Shown piece after piece: positions 26,143-34,914 of a stretch of 64,000 nucleotides of DNA. The notes under the pieces were generated by a model that saw nothing but the letters and a program-made list of their open reading frames with translations, did no database searches and was not told where the DNA came from. Each line of letters opens with the position of its first letter. Positions within the stretch are counted from its first letter, which is position 1. The stretch is from Streptomyces sp. NBC_00414 (GTDB taxonomy: Bacteria; Actinomycetota; Actinomycetes; Streptomycetales; Streptomycetaceae): NCBI RefSeq assembly GCF_036038375.1, contig NZ_CP107935.1, positions 5,952,001 through 6,016,000 on the forward strand. The letters run 5' to 3'. The translations under genes and the position numbers were made by a program.

Positions 26143-27192
26143 TCACCCCGTGAACGCCTCGGCGAACGCCCCCGCCCCCTGCTCAACCCCACTGCAGTTG
26201 GTCGCCGCGTCATCCGAATCCGCATCGTCGCCCTCGCACGGCTGGTCCCGGAACGTGGACCACATCGACACCCACGCCACCCCCTTCCCCTCCGCGAACG
26301 ACCGGACCTCCGCGGCGTCCGCCAAGGAGAACGTCTCGTTGTCCACGTCGTTGACGCCCAGCATCGAGGTGAGGGCGAGCCCCTTCCACGCCCCGGCGTC
26401 GGACAGCCCGAACACCTCCTCCAACTGGTCGTGCGCGGCCCGCGCCGACGTCTTCGCGTAGTCGCCCATGTCCTCGTCGTACGAGCTGCCGTAGTTCATG
26501 GTCATGATGTTGACCGTGGACACCTGGACGCCCTTGTCGTTGGCGGACTCCAGCAGCGCGACGCTGTCGTCGTCGAGGCCGGACGGCATGACGGGCAGCG
26601 TGAAGGTGACCGCCAGGTCGTCGCGCTCCTTCTGGAGCAGCGCGATCGCCTCGGAACGCACCGCCACCGAGGCGGAGTCGGTCAACTGCGTGCCCTCGAC
26701 GTCGAAGTCGGCCTCCGTGGCCCCGGCGGCGTCGAGCGCCTTCCCGTAGGCGGCGGCCAGTTCCGAGGCGCTGTCACAGGTCGAGGCGAGCTCCTTGCCG
26801 GAGGCCCCGCCGAAGGAGACGCGCACGGTGGATCCCGACCCGGTCAGCGCCGAGATACGGGATTTCACCGCCGGGTCGCCGATCGCGGTCGTGCCGTTCC
26901 ACGCGGGCGTGCAGGCGCTGCCGTCCGCGATGACGAAGGCCAGGTTGTATGTGGACGGGGAGCCGGCCGAGTCGTTGTCGGAGGCGGTGGTGGCGCTGAC
27001 GTACGGGGCGTAAGCGGTGCCCGACGAACTGTCCGACGAACCGCCGGACGCGCTCTCGGAGGGTGACGCGCTGCTCCGTGGAGTGCTCGTGGAGGCCGAG
27101 CCGGAGGAGTCGTCCGTGTCCGAGGAACACCCCGCGGTGGCCAGGGCGATCACGCAGACGAGCCCGGCAGCAGGCCTCAGAAAAGTCCTCAT
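26143..27192 (-). CDS. GH18 chitinase-like lipoprotein
   Basis: 349 residues from ATG 27192; GGGAG lies about 8 bases upstream, while the GTG at 27207 lacks such a site. A signal peptide ends in an ATAGC lipobox, then a Ser/Asp-rich linker. The catalytic domain has the AYAPYVSATT opening and SFGGASGKELA. The DFDVEG motif with E166 as the acid corresponds to the DxxDxDxE of family 18. MTMNY and WSTF follow in the expected order. It may cleave chitin or cell-surface beta-1,4-GlcNAc polymers such as the PNAG-like product of the adjacent operon; this is inference. Confidence 0.85.
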   Translation of the reverse strand: MRTFLRPAAGLVCVIALATAGCSSDTDDSSGSASTSTPRSSASPSESASGGSSDSSSGTAYAPYVSATTASDNDSAGSPSTYNLAFVIADGSACTPAWNGTTAIGDPAVKSRISALTGSGSTVRVSFGGASGKELASTCDSASELAAAYGKALDAAGATEADFDVEGTQLTDSASVAVRSEAIALLQKERDDLAVTFTLPVMPSGLDDDSVALLESANDKGVQVSTVNIMTMNYGSSYDEDMGDYAKTSARAAHDQLEEVFGLSDAGAWKGLALTSMLGVNDVDNETFSLADAAEVRSFAEGKGVAWVSMWSTFRDQPCEGDDADSDDAATNCSGVEQGAGAFAEAFTG

Positions 27193-27510
27193 CGCGCATG
27201 CTCCCACTCTCGTGATTTCTGTCTCAACCTGTCTCAGGACGGAAACAAACCGCGTTTCCGAAGTGGAAATGTCTCACGAGCGGCCCCGCTGCACGAAGAC
27301 AGCACATGCAGAGGAAACGCACGGGAACAGCCCGACAATCAGGGCCAACCGGACATGAATATATGGACATTGGGCACTTTCTCGGCGGTCCTCGTTCCGT
27401 CCGCCGATCAAGGATTCTCTCAGGGAAAAGACAGACTCGGTCATTTCTCATGGCCGTCTCACAAGAGAATCAGAGTTTCGGACACATAAAGGCTCCCTAA
27501 TATCCGGGGA
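27193..27510. other. divergent intergenic region with repeated GTCTCA motifs
   Basis: This region is markedly less GC-rich than its neighbours. TGTCTCA occurs at 27220-27226, 27230-27236 and 27270-27276, and GTCTCA again at 27456-27461. An inverted repeat GGAAAC/GTTTCC lies at 27241-27259. It should hold promoters for the GH18 gene and for the exopolysaccharide operon. No coding region seen. Confidence 0.5.
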
Positions 27511-27939
27511 ATGCATTCCGAGCCTGCCATCGAATCCCGCGCCGCTGTGCGTGGCCGCCGCCGCAAACGCGGCAACGGGCCTGAAGACGGTCCCGTGTTC
27601 GTTGACAACTCCGGCCGCAGGGCCAGGCTTCTGCGCCGGATCGGCACCCTCCTCGGCATCGTCTGTATCGGGTACGCGGTCGTGCTCGGCATGGCGTTCA
27701 TGGGCTGGGGCCCCTCGCTCACCCCGTCCTCGCTGCTGCCCTTCGGGGGCGGCGGCCCGAACGGCGGCCAGAACTCCGGGCCCGGCGGCGGTCTCCAGCC
27801 GCAGGGCGGTACCGGCAGCCCGCCCGCGCGGCCCACCGGCGCCCCGCCCTCGGGCGTCGCCACCGGCGCCGCACCCACCGCCGCCCCGTCGGCGTCCGTC
27901 TCCGTCTCCGCCCCGTCCGCCTCCGCGGCCGCCAACTGA
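27511..27939 (+). CDS. small single-pass membrane protein, MatA-like position
   Basis: 142 residues. Basic N-terminal arm, one membrane helix (about 47-68, LGIVCIGYAVVLGMAFMGWG), then a Gly/Pro/Ser/Ala-rich extracytoplasmic tail. In Streptomyces the PNAG synthase MatB is encoded next to a small membrane protein, MatA. Position and topology fit such a partner here, but the sequence match was not checked. GGGGA abuts the ATG, so translation may be leaderless or weakly initiated. Confidence 0.7.
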   Translation: MHSEPAIESRAAVRGRRRKRGNGPEDGPVFVDNSGRRARLLRRIGTLLGIVCIGYAVVLGMAFMGWGPSLTPSSLLPFGGGGPNGGQNSGPGGGLQPQGGTGSPPARPTGAPPSGVATGAAPTAAPSASVSVSAPSASAAAN

Positions 27940-27958
27940 CCGGAACGAACCCACACTC

Positions 27959-30265
27959 ATGGCTACTACGACGCCCTCGCGCGGCCGCCGGCGCGCCCCC
28001 TCCCGGATGACCCGGGCCGCGGGCAAGGCCGCGGCGCTGCAGAAACCGCGTGTCATCCTCGCCCTGCTGCTCCTTCTCGCGCTCACCAGCGTGATGCTGC
28101 TCGACGGCTATCTGCGCTCGGAGGTCGGCGGCGACGAGCGCGTACGCAGCAACGCCAGTTCCAGCAAGGTCCCGGACTCCGTCATCGACGGCGGGCCGAT
28201 CCTCTCCTTCAAAAACGGTGAGGCGCAGACCCGGTCCGTCCCGGAGAAGACCATCGCGCTCACCTTCGACGACGGTCCCAACCCCACCTGGACGCCGCAG
28301 ATCCTGAAGATCCTGGAGGAGAACGACGTCCCGGGCACGTTCTTCCTGGTCGGCTCGATGGTCTCGCGCTACCCGAGCATCGTGAACGACCTGGTGGACC
28401 AGGGCAACGAGGTCGGGATCCACACCTTCACGCACGTCGACCTCTCGTACCAGAGCGACACCCGGATCGAGCGGGAGATGGACCAGACGCAGCTCGCCCT
28501 GGCGGGTGCGGCGGGCATCACGACGACGCTGTTCCGTGCCCCGTACTCCTCGGAGACGGACGCCATCGACAACTACAGCTGGCCCGTCTACAAGAAGCTC
28601 GGCGCGGAGGGCTACACCAGCGTCTTCGTCGACACCGACAGCGACGACTGGAAGCGGCCCGGCGTCTCGAAGATCATCAAGTGGGCCACGCCGTCGAAGA
28701 ACAAGGGCGCCTCGGTCCTCTTCCACGACGCGGGCGGCGAGCGTTCGCAGACGGTGAAGGCGCTCGGCACGTACATCAAGAAGATGAAGGCGAAGGGCTA
28801 CACCTTCACCACCATCAGCGGCGCAACCCAGCAGGCGGACGCCGCGGAGCAGCAGGAGAACGGCGGTCAGGCGGCCGGCCAGGCAGCCGGTCAGGCGCCC
28901 GGCGGTCAGCAGGGCCAAGGCCAGGGCCAGCAGGGTCGGGGAGGTCAGGGGGGTCAGGGAGGCAACAGTCTCCAGGCCGCCCATCGCACCGCCACCGGGA
29001 CCACCCTGTACGAGGGCAAGGCGCTCGTCGCGGCGGTCGCCGTCGCCGAGTGGACCGTACCGGGGCTCGCGACCGGGCTCGCCGTCGTGGGCGTCGCCGT
29101 CATGGGCCGCTTCGGGATGATGCTGGTCCTCGCCCGCAGGCACTACCGGATACGCAACAGACGCCGGTTCAGCTGGGGAGCGCCGATCACCGGTCCGGTC
29201 ACCGTCATCGTGCCCGCGTACAACGAGAAGGAGTGCATCGCCAACACCCTGAAGTCGTTGGCGCAGAGCACCCATCCGATCGAGATCATCGTCGTGGACG
29301 ACGGTTCCACGGACGGCACCAAGGAGATCGCCGAGGCGCTCGGCATGCCGAACGTGCGCGTCATCCGCCAGGAGAACGCGGGCAAACCGGCCGCCCTCAA
29401 CAACGGCGTGCGCAACGCCGGTCACGACATCGTCGTGATGATGGACGGCGACACCGTCTTCGAGGCCGACACCGTACGGCAACTGGTGCAGCCCTTCGCC
29501 GACCCCGGCGTCGGCGCGGTCGCGGGCAACGCCAAGGTCGGCAACCGCAACACGATCATCGGCGCCTGGCAGCACATCGAGTACGTGATGGGCTTCAACC
29601 TCGACCGCCGCATGTACGACCTGCTGCGCTGCATGCCCACCATCCCGGGCGCGATCGGCGCGTTCCGCCGGGAGGCCGTGCTCGCGGTCGGCGGGATGAG
29701 CGAGGACACCCTCGCCGAGGACACCGACATCACCATCGCCATGCACCGGGAGGGCTGGCGGGTCGTCTACCAGGAGCACGCCAAGGCCTGGACCGAGGCC
29801 CCGGCGTCCCTCAAGCAGCTGTGGTCCCAGCGCTACCGCTGGTCGTACGGGACCATGCAGGCGCTGTGGAAGCACCGCAAGTCCCTGACGGACAAGGGGC
29901 CCTCGGGCCGCTTCGGTCGGGTCGGCATGCCGCTGGTGGTGATTTTCCAGATCGTCACGCCGGTCTTCGCCCCGCTGATCGACGTGTTCACCGTCTACTC
30001 GATGATCTTCATCGACTTCAAGGCCTCGCTGCTGGCGTGGCTGGCCGTGCTGTGCGTCCAGCTGGTCTGCGCGGCGTACGCGTTCCGGCTGGACCGGGAG
30101 AAGTACCGGTATCTGCTGATGATGCCGCTGCAGCAGCTCGCGTACCGGCAGATGATGTACCTCGTCCTGATCCACTCCTGCATCACGGCCCTCACGGGTG
30201 GCCGCCTGCGCTGGCAGAAGCTGAAGCGCACGGGGGAGGTCGGCACGCCGGCGGGGGTGGGCTGA
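27959..30265 (+). CDS. bifunctional polysaccharide deacetylase / GT2 synthase (MatB-like)
   Basis: 768 residues from ATG 27959; the longer frame upstream is a shadow of the previous gene. Order: membrane anchor (about 25-45), NodB deacetylase with T102-F-D-D-G-P107 and H155-T-F-T-H159, and a Gly/Gln linker. A membrane segment, the GT2 processive synthase domain and C-terminal membrane helices follow. The synthase has VVDDGSTDGT, DGD, an ED in LAEDTDIT, and Q624-R-Y-R-W628. This fusion matches Streptomyces MatB, which makes poly-N-acetylglucosamine involved in mycelial aggregation. It would synthesise and partly deacetylate a beta-1,6-GlcNAc polymer; product identity is inferred. Confidence 0.88.
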   Translation: MATTTPSRGRRRAPSRMTRAAGKAAALQKPRVILALLLLLALTSVMLLDGYLRSEVGGDERVRSNASSSKVPDSVIDGGPILSFKNGEAQTRSVPEKTIALTFDDGPNPTWTPQILKILEENDVPGTFFLVGSMVSRYPSIVNDLVDQGNEVGIHTFTHVDLSYQSDTRIEREMDQTQLALAGAAGITTTLFRAPYSSETDAIDNYSWPVYKKLGAEGYTSVFVDTDSDDWKRPGVSKIIKWATPSKNKGASVLFHDAGGERSQTVKALGTYIKKMKAKGYTFTTISGATQQADAAEQQENGGQAAGQAAGQAPGGQQGQGQGQQGRGGQGGQGGNSLQAAHRTATGTTLYEGKALVAAVAVAEWTVPGLATGLAVVGVAVMGRFGMMLVLARRHYRIRNRRRFSWGAPITGPVTVIVPAYNEKECIANTLKSLAQSTHPIEIIVVDDGSTDGTKEIAEALGMPNVRVIRQENAGKPAALNNGVRNAGHDIVVMMDGDTVFEADTVRQLVQPFADPGVGAVAGNAKVGNRNTIIGAWQHIEYVMGFNLDRRMYDLLRCMPTIPGAIGAFRREAVLAVGGMSEDTLAEDTDITIAMHREGWRVVYQEHAKAWTEAPASLKQLWSQRYRWSYGTMQALWKHRKSLTDKGPSGRFGRVGMPLVVIFQIVTPVFAPLIDVFTVYSMIFIDFKASLLAWLAVLCVQLVCAAYAFRLDREKYRYLLMMPLQQLAYRQMMYLVLIHSCITALTGGRLRWQKLKRTGEVGTPAGVG

Positions 30266-31479
30266 TGGGCTCCCACCGCCGGGGCGGGCCCCCGCCGGTG
30301 ACCGGTCCGGCGCCCGCCCCGGTGGCCGCACCGCCGGGCGCCCCGGTGGCCGCCGAGCCGGGCGCGCCCTCGGACACGGCCCGCCTGCCGCGGGTGGAGC
30401 CGGAGCCGGTGGCTGCCGCGGAAGTCCCGCCGAGGCCGCGCCGCGCGGCCGGTCGTGACCGCTACTTCGACGCCCTGCGGGCCGTCGCCCTGATCCGTGT
30501 CGTGACCTACCACACCTTCGGCTGGGCCTGGGCGGGCATGGTCCTGCCCTCCATGGGGATCATGTTCGCGCTCGCCGGCACCCTGATGGCGAAGTCCCTG
30601 GAGCGGCCCGCCCCGAAGGTGATCAGGAGCCGGATCCGCCGGCTCCTGCCGCCCTTCTGGTTCTGGGGCTTCTTCGTCGTGGTCGCGATGCTGATCAACG
30701 GCTGGATGCCGGACTGGCGGATCGTCTACTGGATCGTGCCGCTCGGCGACCCGCCGGGCAACGCGTGGGGCGAGCAGGCCTGGGAGATCCTCTGGTACCT
30801 GCGGACATACCTCTGGTTCGTGTTGCTGTCGCCCCTGCTGCTGCGGGTCTTCCGGCTGGCCCCGGTCGCCGTCCTGGTGCTGTCGCTCGCCCCGATCGTG
30901 GTCGTCCAGTTCCTCTGGGAGCCGCCGGACAACCGCTTCGGTGTCGGGCTCCTCGACGTGGCCACGTACCTGTTCTGCTGGATCCTCGGCTTCGCGCACC
31001 GCGACGGCGTCCTTCAGCGACTGAGACCGTTCGCCGTGGTCGTCCTGTCACTCGCCGCGATCGGCTACGGCGGCTGGTACGCCTTCACGCACCAGGCCGA
31101 GACGGGCTCGTACGACCTCGACGACATCCCGTACGCGCAGGCGTTCTGGTCGGCCGGGTTCGTGACCCTGCTGATGTACGCGAAGGCGCGTCTCGGGATC
31201 GACTTCGCGTGGCTGGCCCGTTTCAAGCGCCTCGACCGGATCGTGCGGATCTTCAACGCCCGCGCGGTGACGGTCTACCTCTGGCACGAGCTCGCGCTGA
31301 TCCTCGCCATCCCGCTGATCGACCAGTTCTGGAACGTCCCGGCCTTCGAGACGTATCTGCCGCTGGAGAGCCAGTGGTTCATGTTCGGCGTCGGCTGGAT
31401 CCTCATCGGCGTGTTCATCCTGCTGTGCGGGTGGGTGGAGGACGTGGCGGCGAGGACGAGGCCGAGGCTCCTGCCCTGA
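30265..31479 (+). CDS. acyltransferase family 3 membrane protein
   Basis: 404 residues from ATG 30265, overlapping the synthase stop by 1 base. A Pro/Ala-rich cytoplasmic N-terminus leads to RYFDALRAVALIRVVTYHTF, the acyltransferase-3 (OafA/NodX/IcaC-like) signature with the conserved Arg and His. About ten membrane helices follow. In PNAG systems IcaC-type proteins O-acylate or export the polymer, so O-acylation of the adjacent polysaccharide is the likely role. Overlap with the synthase supports one transcript. Confidence 0.85.
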   Translation: MGSHRRGGPPPVTGPAPAPVAAPPGAPVAAEPGAPSDTARLPRVEPEPVAAAEVPPRPRRAAGRDRYFDALRAVALIRVVTYHTFGWAWAGMVLPSMGIMFALAGTLMAKSLERPAPKVIRSRIRRLLPPFWFWGFFVVVAMLINGWMPDWRIVYWIVPLGDPPGNAWGEQAWEILWYLRTYLWFVLLSPLLLRVFRLAPVAVLVLSLAPIVVVQFLWEPPDNRFGVGLLDVATYLFCWILGFAHRDGVLQRLRPFAVVVLSLAAIGYGGWYAFTHQAETGSYDLDDIPYAQAFWSAGFVTLLMYAKARLGIDFAWLARFKRLDRIVRIFNARAVTVYLWHELALILAIPLIDQFWNVPAFETYLPLESQWFMFGVGWILIGVFILLCGWVEDVAARTRPRLLP

Positions 31480-31561
31480 GGGGGCCGGCGGGGCAACACA
31501 CGGACCGGCGTACGGGCCGGGTGCCGGAGAGTCACTCGGCCCGTACTGCCACAATGGGACC

Positions 31562-32257
31562 GTGACCCGCGCATCCCTGAACAAACAGCCGCACGAAGTC
31601 GCCTCGATGTTCGACGACGTCGCGGAACGCTACGACCTGACGAACGACGTGCTGTCGCTGGGCCAGGACCGGGTATGGCGCAAGGAGGTCGCGAAGGCGG
31701 TCGACGCGCGGCCCGCGCAGAAGATCCTGGACCTCGCGGCGGGCACCGCCACCTCCTCGCTGCCCTTCGCGCGCACCGGTGCCTACGTCGTCCCCTGCGA
31801 CTTCTCCCTCGGGATGCTCAGGGTCGGCAAGAAGAACCACCCCTGGCTGCCGCTCACGGCCGGCGACGCGACGAAGCTGCCGTTCAAGGACGACACCTTC
31901 GACGCGGTGACGATCTCCTTCGGGCTGCGCAACGTGCAGGACACGGACACCGCCCTGCGGGAGCTGTACCGGGTGACGAAGCCCGGCGGGCGTGTGGTGA
32001 TCTGCGAGTTCTCGCACCCGACCTGGGCGCCGTTCCGCACCGTCTACACCGAGTACCTGATGCGCGCCCTGCCGCCGGTGGCCCGCGCGGTCTCCTCGAA
32101 CCCCGAGGCGTACGTCTATCTCGCCGAGTCGATCCGCGAATGGCCCGACCAGAGCGCCCTCGCCGAGCGGCTGATCAAGGCCGGCTGGTCGAAGGTGGCC
32201 TGGCGGAACCTGTCGGGCGGCATCGTCGCCCTGCACCGCGGCTTCAAGCAGGGCTAG
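31562..32257 (+). CDS. menG: demethylmenaquinone methyltransferase
   Basis: 231 residues from GTG 31562. Class I SAM methyltransferase of the UbiE/MenG family with ILDLAAGTATSSLPFARTG as motif I, FGLRNVQDTDTALRELYRV and a C-terminal WRNLSGGIVALHRG, as is typical. Catalyses the last methylation of menaquinone. Together with mqnC it gives two dispersed steps of the same pathway in this window. Confidence 0.95.
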   Translation: MTRASLNKQPHEVASMFDDVAERYDLTNDVLSLGQDRVWRKEVAKAVDARPAQKILDLAAGTATSSLPFARTGAYVVPCDFSLGMLRVGKKNHPWLPLTAGDATKLPFKDDTFDAVTISFGLRNVQDTDTALRELYRVTKPGGRVVICEFSHPTWAPFRTVYTEYLMRALPPVARAVSSNPEAYVYLAESIREWPDQSALAERLIKAGWSKVAWRNLSGGIVALHRGFKQG

Positions 32258-32292
32258 CCCGCCGGGACCGGCCGCGACAGGGCCGGCGCGGC

Positions 32293-32631
32293 TCAGCGCA
32301 TCAGCGCGAAGGGGTCGTGCGGAGGGTCGAGTTCGCGCTGCAGGCCGCCCGACGGCGGCCGTGGCAGCCGCGGCTCGCGCACCCCGGCGCCCCCGCCGCC
32401 CTCGCCCTCCCCGAGCTCGAACCACACCGTCACGACCGCCCCGCGCGGCACCTCGGAACCGGGCAGCGGGTACTGGCGTACGACGTAGTCCACGACCGTC
32501 AGGTCGAAGTCGGGCCGGTCGGGCGCGGCGAGAAGCACTCCACGCGCCTCGGCCGTCTCGCGCGCGTCCACGGCCATCAGGCCGACGAGCCGCGGTACGC
32601 GCACTTCGGGTGTCTTGCGTGGTATGCGCAC
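32293..32631 (-). CDS. small PASTA-domain protein
   Basis: About 112 residues from GTG 32631, with GGGGGTG 7 bases upstream; GTG 32640 is also possible. The sequence VRVPRLVGLMAVDARETAEARGVLL, then VVDYVVRQYPLPGSEVPRGAVVTVWFELGE, is one PASTA domain as found in PknB kinases and PBPs, where it binds muropeptide or lipid II. No kinase, signal peptide or membrane helix is visible, so the protein is cytoplasmic or exported by an unknown route. Role unknown. Confidence 0.75.
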   Translation of the reverse strand: MRIPRKTPEVRVPRLVGLMAVDARETAEARGVLLAAPDRPDFDLTVVDYVVRQYPLPGSEVPRGAVVTVWFELGEGEGGGGAGVREPRLPRPPSGGLQRELDPPHDPFALMR

Positions 32632-32789
32632 AGACGTCACCCCCAGCGGTACCCGCAGGGTAAGCCCATGCCGGGTCCTGCCGGAAGGCGTCGGAGGCCG
32701 GGCGGGACACCGTCCGGACACCGGCGGCGAGCCGGTCGGCGGATGTTCCCGGTGGGCCTGCGGGCGGGCCCGCGGCGGGGCCGGGCCCC

Positions 32790-33296
32790 TCAGAGAGCCA
32801 GCCGGTAGCAGTGTCCGAACTGGTCGGACCTCGGCGAGGTGAACGTCTCCGCCAGCTCCATGCCGAGGCGTCTGGTCACGGCGATCGAGCGTTCGTTGCG
32901 GGAGTTGACCATCGCCACCACCGTGGTCACGCCCGTCGCGCGCACCCGTTCCAGCGTGGACCGCGCGGCCGCCGTCACGTACCCCTTGCCCCAGTGCTCC
33001 CGGCCGAGCCGCCAGCCGATCTCGATCTCGCCCTTCGGACCCCACTCGTGCGGCCACGGCTGGGCGCCGGTGAAGCCGATGACCCGGTCCTCCTCGTCGA
33101 GCATGGTCCAGAAGCAGAAACCGTGCTCGGCGTCGTGCCGGCGCTGCCGGGCGGTCAGCTCCTCGTAGACGGACAGTTCGGCGGATCTCCCTCCGTGGAA
33201 CTCCATCACGTCCGGGTCGTCGAAGGCCCGGTGCCAGGCGAAGGCGTCCTCGTGGGTGGGGACGCGCAGGTGTACCACGGGGAGAGCTCGGTTCAC
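32790..33296 (-). CDS. GNAT-family N-acetyltransferase (RimJ/RimL-like)
   Basis: 168 residues from GTG 33296, with AAGGGC about 7 bases upstream. Motif A is GWRLGREHWGKGYVTAAA, with the acetyl-CoA binding turn, followed by VNSRNERSIAVTRRLGMEL, typical of GNATs that acetylate protein N-termini or small amines. Substrate unknown. Divergent from the FAD reductase. Confidence 0.88.
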   Translation of the reverse strand: MNRALPVVHLRVPTHEDAFAWHRAFDDPDVMEFHGGRSAELSVYEELTARQRRHDAEHGFCFWTMLDEEDRVIGFTGAQPWPHEWGPKGEIEIGWRLGREHWGKGYVTAAARSTLERVRATGVTTVVAMVNSRNERSIAVTRRLGMELAETFTSPRSDQFGHCYRLAL

Positions 33297-33426
33297 GGGG
33301 CAGCCCTTCAGCCAGGTGATCAGTACCGCTGCATAGACTGCCCATGTCCCGTGCCCGTCAGCACGCGGATTTCGAGACTTCGCGCTTTGAGACTTTCGAG
33401 CCTTCGAGACTTGGGGAGACCCCGCC

Positions 33427-34758
33427 GTGACCGAGTCCCAGTCCCAGCCCCTCTCCGAACACGCCGCGCCCCTCTCCGAGCATTCCGCCGACGTGATCGT
33501 CGTCGGGGCGGGGCCGGCCGGTTCCACCACGGCGTACTACCTGGCCAAGGCCGGACTGGACGTCCTGCTCCTCGAAAAGACCGCGTTCCCGCGGGAGAAG
33601 GTGTGCGGCGACGGACTCACCCCCCGCGCCACCAAGCAGCTCGTCTCCATGGGGATCGACATCTCGGAGGAGGCGGGCTGGCTCCGGAACAAGGGGCTCC
33701 GCATCATCGGCGGCGGAGTGCGCCTCCAGCTGGACTGGCCGGAACTCGCCTCCTACCCCGACTACGGACTCGTCCGCAAGCGCGACGACTTCGACGAGCA
33801 GCTGGCCCGGCAGGCGCAGAAGGCCGGCGCGCGCCTGTACGAGCGCTGCAACGTCGGCGCCCCGATCGTCGACGACCGCACGGGCCACATCACGGGCGTC
33901 CACGCCAAGCTCGGTGACGCCGACTCCAAGGAGAAGCGCGAAGTCACCTTCCACGCGCCCCTGGTCGTCGCCGCCGACGGCAACTCGACCCGGCTGTCCC
34001 TGGCGATGGGCCTGCACCGCCGCGAGGACCGCCCGATGGGCGTCGCGGTCCGTACGTACTTCACGTCCCCGCGCCACGAGGACGACTACCTGGAGTCGTG
34101 GCTGGAGCTGTGGGACCGCCGCGGCCCCGGCGAGGACCGGCTGCTGCCGGGCTACGGCTGGATCTTCGGCATGGGCGACGGCACGTCCAACGTCGGCCTG
34201 GGCGTCCTCAACACCTCGTCCTCGTTCAAGGAACTGGACTGGCGCGAGGTCCTCAAGGCGTGGTGCGCCTCGATGCCGGCGGACTGGGGCTACACCCCGG
34301 AGAACATGACGATCCCGATCCGTGGCGCCGCCCTCCCGATGGCCTTCAACCGCCAGCCCCACTACACGAAGGGCCTGCTGCTCGTCGGCGACGCGGGCGG
34401 CATGGTGAACCCCTTCAACGGTGAGGGCATCGCCTACGCCATGGAGTCGGGGCAGATCGCCGCGGACGTCATCGTCCAGGCGCAGGCCCGCGCGACCCCC
34501 GCCCAGCGCGAACTCGCCCTGCAGCGCTACCCGAAGGTCCTCAAGGACACCTACGGCGGCTACTACACGCTCGGCCGTGCCTTCGTGAAGCTCATCGGCA
34601 ACCCGAAGGTCATGAAGATCGCCGCCCAGCGCGGTCTGACGCACCCCATGCTGATGAAGTTCACCCTGAAGATGCTCGCCAACCTGACGGACCCGACGGG
34701 CGGCGACGCGATGGACCGCATCATCAACGGCCTGACGAAGGTGGCCCCCAGGGCCTGA
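33427..34758 (+). CDS. FAD-dependent geranylgeranyl reductase family, MenJ-like
   Basis: 443 residues from GTG 33427. Rossmann FAD motif GAGPAGSTTAYYLAKAG near residue 27, then CGDGLTPRA. The second FAD region is LLVGDAGGMVNPFNGEGIAYA near residue 317. This family reduces isoprenoid double bonds. Actinobacterial MenJ saturates a menaquinone side-chain unit, and Streptomyces menaquinones are partly hydrogenated. Location between menG and nuo supports that role. A generic isoprenoid reductase cannot be excluded. Confidence 0.85.
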   Translation: MTESQSQPLSEHAAPLSEHSADVIVVGAGPAGSTTAYYLAKAGLDVLLLEKTAFPREKVCGDGLTPRATKQLVSMGIDISEEAGWLRNKGLRIIGGGVRLQLDWPELASYPDYGLVRKRDDFDEQLARQAQKAGARLYERCNVGAPIVDDRTGHITGVHAKLGDADSKEKREVTFHAPLVVAADGNSTRLSLAMGLHRREDRPMGVAVRTYFTSPRHEDDYLESWLELWDRRGPGEDRLLPGYGWIFGMGDGTSNVGLGVLNTSSSFKELDWREVLKAWCASMPADWGYTPENMTIPIRGAALPMAFNRQPHYTKGLLLVGDAGGMVNPFNGEGIAYAMESGQIAADVIVQAQARATPAQRELALQRYPKVLKDTYGGYYTLGRAFVKLIGNPKVMKIAAQRGLTHPMLMKFTLKMLANLTDPTGGDAMDRIINGLTKVAPRA

Positions 34759-34836
34759 CGGGACCGGACCGGGGCCGGGACCGGGGGACGGGGGGACGGG
34801 GGCCCGGGTCGGCCCCGCCCCGGCACGCGCGCATGC

Positions 34837-34874
34837 TTGTGGGCCGTTTCCCCCGCCGGGGAAACGGCCCACAA
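34837..34874. terminator. bidirectional terminator hairpin
   Basis: Perfect 17-base arms TTGTGGGCCGTTTCCCC and GGGGAAACGGCCCACAA flank the loop CGCC. On the forward strand the hairpin is followed by a short A run, seen as T on the reverse strand. It lies between the convergent ends of the MenJ-like and NlpC/P60 genes. Confidence 0.85.
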
Positions 34875-34914
34875 AAGCGTTCGAAAGGTGTGGCCGAAGG
34901 TGTGTGACCGAAGG

